From positions 254,001-318,000 of the forward strand of contig CAJNDS010002074.1 of the NCBI GenBank assembly GCA_905221605.1: 64,000 nucleotides of DNA, given 5' to 3'. Position 1 is the first letter of the stretch, and every line of letters starts with the position of its first letter. This DNA comes from Symbiodinium natans (Eukaryota > Sar > Dinophyceae > Suessiales > Symbiodiniaceae). This document shows positions 22,301 through 33,930 of the stretch, in pieces. Under the pieces are notes generated by a model. The model was given only the letters and a program-made list of their open reading frames with translations, made no database searches and was not told where the DNA came from. A program made the position numbers and the translations under genes.

Positions 22301-25300
22301 CAGCCTCTCGCCGCCTTCTCTTTACCTCGGCTTCATCCCCTTCGCCAAGGATGTTGCCGGCAATTGCAGCACGGAGGGCCTGGCCCAAGTTCTTCGGATT
22401 GCCTTTCCCTGCTGCCGCCAAACGTACCTCTCCTTGCAGCTTGCTGAACTCCGGACACTCCGAGTCAGCTACTCGAGAAGCACGGAATTTTGCCAGCATC
22501 TCTTGCATTTTGCAGGCTGCTGCGCAAATGGACTTGAACGTCGTATCCCGACCACGCACTGGACGAAGGGAACCGATGAAGTCGGACGTCTCTGTCTGCT
22601 GGTGACAATTCAAAGTGCGAAGCCGGCGATCCAAAACATCCTCCTCAACTAAGGCCCAGGACAGCAACTGACACGCCATGGTCTTTCCACCTCCCGTTTC
22701 CCCCACAAGAAGGGCAGGTTCACCAGAGCGTATGCAACGGCCAATCAAAGCAACCATGCGGCAAAATGCTGGCGTCCACACAACCTGGCCGACTCCTCCA
22801 GGCGCCTGGAGCCCCGCTTTGAGCTTCTGGGCCACGCGCTCTCGCGCCGTGCAGACCACCTCATCCTTGCTGTAGTCGAGATGCAGATCCTTCACGCCGG
22901 TGCATCGTTTCTCCAAGGACTTGCGAACCACCTCTCGCTCCTCCTCCTTTCGCAACCTCTCTGCCAGCAGCGTGAATCCCTCCGTCGCCAGCTCCAAGTA
23001 CGAGCTGGGCTTCCTGTGTCCCCATCGCAGCAAGTCGCGCACCGTCATGAAGCTCTGCTTTCCCAGGAAAACCGCCGACTGGTTTCTGTGTGACTGGAGG
23101 TCCTGGTACACAGCCAGCATGACCTTGACATATGATGGTGGCACCTGGCAACGCTTGTGCAGGACAACTGCCAGCTCCTCCATCGGGAGCTCACTCACAA
23201 AGACCTCTGTGAAGCGGTTGCGAAATGCACGGGACAGGAGCTTGCGGCCACCATAGTTGGCCCCCGCAGGGTTCTGTGTTGCAAAGACCATGAACTCCTC
23301 ATGCGGCTTCACAGTAGCCCCGGTGTCAGGGATGTAGAGCTCGCGGTTGTCGTCGAGGAGGCGATTCAGGGCTTCCAAAACCTCACTGGGCGCAAGGTTG
23401 AGCTCATCCAGAACCACCCAGTGACCTGCCCTGGCAGCCCGCACAAGCACACCCTCCTGGAAAACCAGCTGGCCAGTCTCCGGGTCACACACGTACTGGC
23501 CAACGTACTCTTGGAGGTCGGTGTGCTCATGGTTGTTGATGCGAACGAACTCATGGCCGGTCAGCTGCGCCAGAAACTTCACCAGGGAGGTCTTGCCCGC
23601 GGAAGTCGGCCCTTCCAGGAGTATCGGGAATCGTCCACCACTAAGCATCCGAGAGATGTTCTGAAGATTTCGGCGCACGGAGTTTGTAATCACAAAGTCC
23701 CTGTGCGCTCCTTCCACTTCAATCTTCTGAGGCCCGGCCTTTGTCCAGTCAACTCCACATTACATCAAACAAGCCTTTGGGAGAGCTTGCAGTAACCCAG
23801 AACATCCCTCTTGCCTTGATCCAGTAGCCCTCCACATTGATCCAGCCCTTGTCTGGATCAATCTGCACCGAAGCATTTGACGAAGAGGCACCTGCCTGAA
23901 GATCCAGGAATCGCCCGCCATGCATGTGCCTGCTACACATACGGCTGGCGCCTTCAAGGCAGCTGTCTGCACGCTTGGAGGCACTCCCACTGCCTGCCAT
24001 GGTACACGGCGAATGCTTCTCCTATTGAAAAGCTTCTTATAGAGTGCAAGTGGAACGGACAACCGGAAGGACCGGGCCTGTTGGATGTGGTCTTCCACAA
24101 TCCTAGATGACGGCAGGTCCAGAGTCGTGGCCTGGGCACGGAATGTAAAGCCTGCGTTGTACATCCCAAGATTCCTCGACACGTCGCCTGGATCTCCAAA
24201 TCGAAAGCTCTTTGGGCCCTCACAAAACCAACGGCCAGGCCTTGCGCCAAGGCCTGTCCAAACTTGAATGCCGATGCGTGCTCTCCCTCCCACTATCGCT
24301 ACGCCTACCACCCCCAGAGGCGGCCATGCGCCGGAACATTGTGGTAACAAGACTTAGCCAGCCTTCGTGGCTGGAGTCGCGTGTTGCCTCAGGCCACAAG
24401 GCACATGTCCTCCGAATTCACAAGCCTTCGCTATCCTTCCCTTCTCCCCGGTCCCATCCTGCACTGTGTCTGTGCTGTGACCTGTGATCCTGGCGGTCGC
24501 TTGGCAAGCCGAAGCGCAAAACGCAAGGAGCGAGTCAGATTCCGCAGTGAGAAGTTGCACACCTGAGACAATCACAGCCCAGGGCCGGTCAGTTGATTTA
24601 CGTATACCTATACTCTAGGACAAAGAGCGCATTCGGGTGCAACAACCCCACTTCTCAAATTCCGAGCAGACCCCAAGCAGACTCGGAGAAGTGCCCTCCC
24701 AGCTCCATCAAGAAGGGCATTCTGACCTGAGAATATCAGGGCGGCTGGGCTTCTCATGCCACTTGCAAAACTCACATATTCATGCAGCCTACAACACCCT
24801 CAGCCACCGCACGTGCCAGTGAGCCCGCTTGTCTGTAGAAGCCTGCACCAGGACTACCCTACAACGGGCTCCTGGTTTTGGATCTTGCTCCCGGTTCTTT
24901 TTGCTGTGTTACAAGGTGCACTGCAAGTGAACAAGTCACACGCCTACAATCGCATCAACTGGCGGGTTCGGAAGGTCGCCCTCCAAGTAGCTGCGAACCT
25001 TTGCTGGGCTTTGGGCGCCGCAGTGCTGGGCTTCGGGGGGATAGCAGCATCTAGCAATGGAGACAGAAGGTCCGCAGGGTAAAGGGCCCGCTACTGTGAG
25101 CCGAACAACCGGAATGCCGCCAATAACTCCTGAGCTCCCAACGATGAGACCCAGGTCTTCGGTGGTATGGACCTGCGTCACAAACTGGGCTTCACTCACG
25201 AGCCGCTGTGCCTTGACTAACATCACGCCCCGGCTGTTTCGCGAGCACTGTTTTTTCTTCAGGAGCCGGTGCTTGGAATCTTTCTGCCTTGTCTCAAGAA

Positions 25301-28300
25301 TCTTTGGAGACATCGTGCTACGAGGTGAACACTCCGCTCGGAACTCCAGAAAAACGACTGTGAGACTGCTGCATGCAGGCTTGCTGCCAATAGCATCAAG
25401 CATTGCACCAATGCTCAAAGCAGTAGTCAGTATTGAAGTTTGTGAATGCAAGTTTCTGCGAAGCACTTGACGAAGATAGCTGTACCCTTCCACAACAACC
25501 AGAACCAGAAAACGTCAGTTGGCAGGTGAAGGGATGTCGCTGTAGACCAATTGCACTGCCCTGCAACCCGGCCAGGTATAAACACGAGACTGAGCACCTC
25601 CTCGCTCAAACAAACAAAGCATGTTTACCACAAGCACGTGTCGCAAATGGTCCCCGCCTCATCCACATCGCAACCCCGAGGCAAGCGAGGCAAATACTCG
25701 TCTGGAGGCCACGGATGGTCACGTCAGTGATCGCATCAGCGGCGGCTCCCCTCGGTGGATCTGGTGGGGTGGATATTGCATGACTGCGTTGCCCCTGGGC
25801 TTCTGGCACGTCTATCTGTAGCTCGCTCAGGTCTATTTGCAGTATCTCACCTCAGTGGCATTTACACTGAACACATGTTTATCACCTGGCACTCTCTAAC
25901 TAGAACTCGATTTCCTGGCAGCGGCATTTGCAGCTGTTGCAGGCAAAGCGCGCACAAAGCTGTGAACGAGCTCGGAGTAGAGCAGCAGCTGTCCGGGTAT
26001 GTGCTGAACACCGCAAGAAGACCACAAGCTAGGAAAACCACCACCCCTAAACCCTACTAAAGTTCCTTTACCCTAAACCCTAAACCCTAAACACGTATCC
26101 CCTAAACGCCTGCTGGGCGATGATGTGTATGAGAAGCAGCAGCAATCCTTCGAACACGGCAGCCGACGTGAAGTTGGACACGGCCTCGCGGAACGAATGA
26201 GCGATGGGTCTCATCATGGATGGAGCTACACTAGGTAGGAAACATTAGGAAACCTTCCCCCTCCCCCCCCCCCTTCCCCCCACACCCAGTCCTGCAGCCA
26301 GCCCACACGGACTGCCAGCGACCAACCATGAAAGGGCCAGGCACAAAGAAAGGCCACACCTTGCAAGCAAAGGTCGGCGCCCTTGAGTGTCTGAAAGCTC
26401 GCTGCTGCTCTTGCTGTCGAGTCGCTGTAGCTGATCATGAACAGCGCTAGCTCACTCAGCAGTATGGCCGAGAGTCTCAGATCCGCAATGACTCGAAACT
26501 GCAGCAGGGCAACTACACTCATCCGCGCCACAAAGCCCGATCTCACCACCCCCAGACCCTTCCTGGGACCCCCGCCCCCTCCTGGAAACCCCCCAGGGCC
26601 CAGGTTGGTCTGAAACCCCTTGACCCCTCCTAGACCGTTCCGATGCTGCGTTGGGCCAGCCCGACAGCCGAGGCGGCGCGCGCGCAAGCGTTCATAGTTC
26701 AACGCTGATGAAAGGCTTAGCAACGGAATAACCAAAGGCTTTGTTGGGAGAACGGCCTGGAGTAACGTGCAAAGCTGTGTAGATGGCATGGTTTTAAAGC
26801 AGTTTGTGGAACTAAGAGTTGGACGTGTATCGAATCACCAGATCTTCATCCCACCATTCCTGCAATTCTGCAGTCTTCTGCTTTCGGCTGCATGTCCGTG
26901 AGACGCTGGCCTGGATGGCTTCTGAGTAGCTTTGCAGCTTGTCAAACTTGCCGAAGCTTGCTTGCTCCTTCCTTGCACCATGACCAGGATACTCCATGGC
27001 CCATAGCAATAGCCGCCATCGCAGTAGTTGCAGCGTAGAGGCACAATCTCTTTCACCACCAGATCCTTGATCCTGCAGCAAAAAAACCCCGCATGATTGC
27101 CGCTGTCCTGCGACAACAGGTCGAGTCCTCTGGTGCTCATTCCGGAAGATCTGTCTTGTGACGTCCCCAAACCGGTACCTCGTGCGGACCGACTATGTTT
27201 CAGGACATAAGATGACATGAGCACCAAGCAACGCAGGGGCTGGAGCGCAGTGGCACATGGTGCACTTGCAGAGTTCTGAGGGCCAGGCTGTCCCTGAACA
27301 TGAGCTGCCTCCTGGGACGTGCAGATGCGCTCTGCGCTCAGCAAGAAACAATGCGCAGAGCATCGCGAAACCCTGGCCACGCATCCTTGCAGGGCTTCAA
27401 CATGAAATCAGCTTTGCAATTCTCGGTCATGTTTGCCCCAAGTCCCCGATGACACCTCAATCAAGAAATCTGCAAACATGTGCAGGGTGCAAGAATGTGC
27501 GAGACACCTCTGATGGCTCACACCCCGAGCCTCAGCTGGCAAGCGCCTGCGCACTGAAAGCCGTGGCCAACCTGAGCGAACGAGCTATTTTTACACACGC
27601 GGGCAGCTGTCCTGGTGAAGCATAAGCAGCGAACCAGGACACCCTTGCAGACGTCGCACCATGTGGGAACGACGAAGACCTCTCGTGGTATGTGACCAGA
27701 GCAAGTTCGAGCAAGCGAAGAGAGACTTACGCTTGGGTGTAGACCTTTTTTGGCAACACTGGCCTTGGATTTGAGGTTGTGAGCCTGAAGTGGTTGCCGC
27801 TTGGACGGGCTGCTGGAGTTGGAGTTCGGAGACGTCGTAGAGGACCTGCAATTCTGAGCAAAGTCACACTTACGTGGGTTACATGGGTTACATGGGACAG
27901 TGCTTGTTGGCACTCAGTTCAGCACATTGCGAGACCGTCAAGAGCCACGTGCCTGCGGCAAGCTGCGACATGAGAATCTGCAAGCGTCGGTAAGGTGAAC
28001 CTGAACGTGCCTTTCAGAGCTCTACACAGCGTGGCGAATCAAAGTGCGCCAAAGCTGCTGGAGCAAAAACGGCAGTGGCACTGAAGACAGAAGCTCGAAA
28101 ACAACAAAAGTCAAGCTGTCCAAATGGGCTTCATAGCATTTCACGACCATCCTGGTGGGCCAACCCGGCAGCCCAACCTCGTCCACGAAGATCTCAGTAA
28201 AGCGCGCACGGATGCCCGGCGGCAGCTCCTCTAAAAGCTACCGTCCCCCCTGGAAGGACATATGAACTCACCTAGGAAGGAACGGCGAATGCTGTGGATG

Positions 28301-31300
28301 CTTCCACCGCCTTCTTGCCAGCTGCATGCCCGGCCCTTGACATCTGAGGTGCGTCTTCCTGCGCAGCAAGCTCTGGCCATCTGGCGCTCCGATTTCCATT
28401 CGATGGCCATCCGACCTCACCCTCGACCGGAGGTGGCCTGGCATAGTCTCAGCGCCGGCTCACCTATGCCCTACACCTGCTCTCAAGCCGACTGGAGAAG
28501 TTATGAAAACTGGTCGGGTTGACAGGCGAGGCCTGAAGCCAAACAAAGTGCGCCGAAAACACATTGCTTGGAACTCGGTTCTTTTCGTTGCTAGGCGGCC
28601 TTCTCCCAGGACCCTCATACTGTTCTGGCCGACTATGTGCGTGTAGAAACTCTTCTGGCTGTGTTCCCATGATGCGAACGTTGCTCCCTGGAGGTGTTCC
28701 TTGTCTTAAATCCGAGTGTAGAGGGCTTGATTTTATCTTCATGTTCTGAATGCTTTCAAACACGTTCTCATGATGCAGCTCTTTGAAGGTCTTTGGTGCA
28801 GGCCTACAGCTTCCCCTGTGGGTTTTCGTTCTTTTCCATGTGGTGGTTCCTGTGTCGCCTTCCTTGTTTTTTCCCGATTCTCTTACTTGCTTCTCTCCTC
28901 CTCCTTCATGTGTCGAGCTTCTGTCTGCTCTCAGTAGTCCCCATATCCATATTTTTGCAGTGTTTGTTTCTGTTTCTGGATACGCTCGAAATGTCTACTG
29001 TTCGGAAAACTCTGTTTGTACTTGAGCTGCTTCTCACCAGCTCACCTTATCCTCGCTGGTCTGTGCCAAGATGGCTGGTCCCTTTCGGCATGCTGCATCT
29101 CACGTGCGGCCTTTGCGCCTTACTTTCCCTGCGCCATCCCCCCCCGGTGGCTGCAGGCGACGCGAGCACGGAGGGACGTAACACCCGGCATGCGCCCTCC
29201 TACGCTACCCTCCTACGCTACGCTCCTCGCTTTGGTCCCCTCGCCACATCAGCCTGGTTGCCCTCTGGTCGCCCTTGCTGAGTGCTGCCCCCTCCCCATG
29301 GGTGCCGAGGCCATACTTCTTGGCAGATTTTAAGGGGGATTTGGGCCCCCAATCCGGGTTTCAAGTTGGGCCAGAGGGGCATCTTGGCCGGATCCAAGTC
29401 AGCAAGGTCGGGGAAGTTCTGCTTCCACATGTTTTGCTACTGGCTTCCTCTCTCACTGGGCAGATCTGGGCCCCCAGGCGGGTTCATGCAAGCGAAGAGC
29501 CGAAACCCAGAATGCGGCCTGGACTCACAAGGCTCAGTGGTATGAACAGGTGACGTCAACACCATGCTTCTGGGGCAGTACCAGAACCATCATCCCGCCG
29601 CTTTAGGATCGCACACTACATGCTCGTCACCTGACTCCGGTAGAGCAAGGTGGGATCCCGGCCTCAGTCACAAGGCGCTCTGCCCGACTTCAAGTCGCAC
29701 CCGGCACACCCGGCACAGGCTTGGGCACCAGGCGAACGCTCTATGAGACCCTGCACTCGCTGAAGGAGATCTGAAGGGGCCAGGTTGATCTCATCCAGCA
29801 CCTCGGCACTCTGCTCCAGCAAAACCCGCGGTCCTGCACATCAACACGTCTGAGCTCGCCGCCACCCATGCGCCGCTGCGCAAGGCCTCACGATGCTTGT
29901 TTGTGGCGCGTCATGTCGCACAGGGCCCGTTGCAGAGAAGCACATCTCTTTTCCAGCTCGTTGCTGTCAACTTGTCGGCCATGCGGCAATGCGCAAGCAC
30001 GTTAGCGGACTGGCAGATTGGTTGCAGGGTGATGTGAAAGGCCCACTGGGCTAGCGCCGACCGCCAAGGCTGGCCGCCAAAGTCCGGACCCGCTGCTCTT
30101 GGAGCAAGATGGGCTGGAGAAGCTCCATCCTACCTTGCTCCTGGTAGAGGCTGGCTAAGCTCCTGAGCGTCAGCGCATACTCTTCGTGAAAGCGGCTTAG
30201 ATCGCCTGAATAGATGTGCGAGGCCTCCTTCAAAAGGGCCTCCGTCTCTTGAATGTCACCTAGAGCCCGCTTCAGCCGCGCCAAGTTCCTAAGGCAGCCG
30301 GCATACTCCCCATCGTTTCGGCCGACGGCCACTTCAAAGGCTTTCCGAGACTCTTGGTAGAGCTCCTCTGCACGGTCCCGCTTGTCGAGGTCCAGGTAAG
30401 TAGTTGCAAGGTCGCTGCAAACTCGAGCATAGTCTTTGGAGCCCTTACCCGCAGCTTTGGCAATGGCCACGCGGGCCTTGCGGAACATCTGCACGGCCTT
30501 GGCATTGTTGCCAGCATCTCGATACTCCTTTGCTTTGTCAAAGAACGCGATTGCAGCTTTCGTGCTTTTCAGCCCTTTCTTTGTCTTAAACTGCTGCTCT
30601 TCCGTCTTGGCAGTCGGCTCCAGGTTGCCGAAGCCCTTCGCAAAGCGGGACACTCCGACCCTGCGGACGCCCTCCCCAAAAAATGTGGGAGGAAAGACAG
30701 CATAGCAGGCAAGAACTGCCAGGAAGCTGCTTGGTCGCCTTGCGAGCATTACATGTCAGAGGATGGAGCCGCGAAAATGCTCTGTGATCCCATACCCTGA
30801 TAGGTCTGAACTCCCATGCTTTGTTGCAGTTCTTTGTGGAGGGCTTGCGGATGTGTGCATGCTTGCCTGAGCCACGAGGACCACAATGATGCAAGCCCTA
30901 AACCCTAAACCCTAAACCATGTCAAGACTAAGCTGGCCGGAACCAGTGAAGAAGAGCTCCGGCCTGGACCAGCAAGCCCTCTTTGAACTCAAAGCGCGGG
31001 GCAGAGCCCGCCGCCGCCACCTAAGAAAACCGAGATAATAATGTAAAACTATGACAATACAACAAGACAACAGTAGAACAGCATAACAGTTTTACAATAT
31101 AAGAAAATCTAACAATCTACTAATAAATTCCTATACTAGCATACTCATCAAGTCTCATATAAGAATATACTAACGAAATAATCTAATCATATATGAGTAT
31201 GACAATATAAAGATATCACTATTAACAATGCAGCAGGGAATGCTCTTGGCAGCGCATTCAAACTTTCCAAACAGAGGCCGGGGCTGATGAGGCTTTCTTG

Positions 31301-33885
31301 TGCAACGTGTGGACAGCTTCCCACCTCTGAAGCTCCGAAGGAGCTTAACTATGGGCCCACATGGGGACTTGCGATATTCCGGGGCACCTTATTCGGGTCC
31401 TTTTTTTGGGGGCTCCGTATAGGGGTCCCCTATGCTGGTAAACCTCACAATGGTCCCATGCGGCATCCTACGGCCCAAGGTGTGCGTTATGCTTCTAAGA
31501 CCCTGGGAAGCAGGCTCGGCTGCAAGGTGGGTGCTCTTCACACCTTTGGAGGCTTGCGTCACCTCAGGCCACAAGGTGCACAACACCTCTGCGTGAAACT
31601 CCGACACCACGAGAACCTCCAACCCGTAAGTCTGACTGCTGTCAAAGCCTTCGCCTTTTGAACAACTTGGATCAGCTTGGAACAAGTAGGACGCCCACTG
31701 GATCGCTCAGATTCTGCTGGGCCTTGCACCGACGTGACCGCAACTTGCATCAGCGTGCATGCCAGTCAACTACCCGACCGCCTTCAACATCACGCTTGCG
31801 ATGCCGTGAAGCACCGAAGCCTCCGGAGCATGTGAGGGCCTTTGTCGCCTAGCTTGCGCCTGAGAGATCACAAGACATGAAAGAACCAAGGCTCCGACCC
31901 ATCGTCGACCCAAAAAGTCTCCACGGACTTTCTCCAAGAGCCTGGCCTCAGGGATCACACAGTGACATAGTGGGTGCCAGAATCTCCTCCTTCCCATAGA
32001 AGGTTGGATGCACGCATTTTTCCGCCGCGAGAAGGACTTCTCGAAGGTGGAGCAAAACAACTCGACCTTGGAGCACTTCTGACCACGGGCATCTTTGACA
32101 TCTTGAACTTGAGGTGTGAAGTTACGACGTGGTTTGCAGAAGCAAGACTGTGTCGCACTGAGTGCGAGGACAAGCTCGGACATGAGCTGCATCACGTTGT
32201 CCTCGGCAGCTCGTAGCACATCCTACGCCGGCAGCTTTGGTCACGCTAAATGCCCGAACGTGATCTGAGAGCTCCACGACTGGTCGGAAGCCACCGATGA
32301 GCTCGGTGGATTCACTCTGCTCATTGAAGTTGTAAACGAGAACCTGATCTCCAGATCAGCCCACAGCTCCATTCACATCACTGCACATGCCCCTCCCAGC
32401 GGCCTCTTGGCCCAAGAGCCGGCCGATGTGCTGCACAACCGAGGTCTTCCCAGTACCAGTGTCACCTCGAGCATCAGTCTCATGAAACTACCATAAACTG
32501 ACATCCGACTGCATCTGCTACAATGGGGGCTTCGGGCTTTTGGGGCCTTCGGGCCTTGGGGCCTTCGGGCCTGGGGTCTTCGGGCCTTAGGGCCTTGGGG
32601 GCGGGGGGGGAAAAACCTTGATTTTTGGGGTTTTTGGAGGGTTTTCGACACATTTTCTCTCAAAAAGGTGTTTGACAACAGGGGTTCGGCAAGTGCGTAA
32701 GCTGATAGGGATATATCAACAGGTCTACGTGAATTTTTTTGGAAATCCCACCCTTGGGCCCTTGGGCCCTTGGGCCCCGCGCCCACCAGCAGCACAGGCT
32801 CGTCGGCACGAATGGCCGAGGCCAAGGCCTGCCCCGAAGACTAGGGTTTGAGTTGAGGGTTTAGGGTTTAGGGCTTAGGGTTTAGGGTTTAGGGTTTAGG
32901 GTTTAGGGTTTAGGGTTTAGGGTGTTAGGTTTTTTTTACAACCCCAATGACCTCTTTTAGATGTCTAGCGCTTGCTTGGGGGTTCTTGTTGCCCAGTCGG
33001 TAGGCTTACACGCAGGTGTTCCTGCAGATGATGGAGGCTCTATCGATCCCAACTTCGTTCAGTGCAGTGCTCGGATGTAGAAGACGACTTACGGACTGGG
33101 GAGGACTCAGCATCGCATGACCATGACCCATGTGCTTCATGCAGCAGGGTTTAGGGTTTAGGGCTTAGGGCTTAGGGCTTAGGGTTTAGGGTTTAGGGTT
33201 TAGGGTTGAGGGTTTAGGGTTCAGGGAGCCATCCCCAGACATCCGAAGACACCACGAAAAGGCATCCCCCCACCATTCCAATCCCAAGGCACCTTTTGAA
33301 AAAGGAATCCAAACAGCGCACTCCTTCAAGCCTGGTTTCCATTTTGTTCCCGACACCCCCCTTGTTTGGTTCTCTCTCAGCTGCGGCCTGAAGAATCCGG
33401 GCGTGCACCGAGGTGTAGGCAAAAGGCACGCATCGAGCTGCCTCTCAAGTAGGGGCATGCAGGAGGCAAGCTTCATTTAGTCGTTTGCAGCCCTGTGGCT
33501 TTTTAGAACATCTTTCGTCGAGCTACTCAGCCACCTGAGTGAAAAACTCATGCTGAGCCAGAAGCGGGGTCTTCTCCCAGCACCGCGAGGGGAAGAAGGA
33601 TCCGGCCGATTTGAACCTGGCCATCCCGCGACACGAAACGTCCCCTCGCTTGTGGGGTTCCTGATTCATGCCCCCCCCCGCCCCCAAAAGGGACATGGCT
33701 ATCTACTGCAGGCCAAGGCAGGCCACCCTTCGAAGATTTGTTGAGGTGTTGGCTCAAGCCTGTGGAGGCCACAAAAGCTGGGTTTGATCCTTGCCTTCTT
33801 TCCTGTTGCGACCTCTTCCTGCTCACTCGTCCCCAGGACGCGTGGGTGCTGGTGCGCTGGGCTCTTGGTGGTTTATCGCTTCTGC

Positions 33886-33930
<45 letters not shown>

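Noticed and set aside
24756-25082. Plus-strand frame with two hydrophobic stretches, loosely like a cytochrome b561-type segment
   Set aside because: No conserved His pattern, opposite strand to every other gene, and no second exon found. A minus frame across the same bases is equally plausible.
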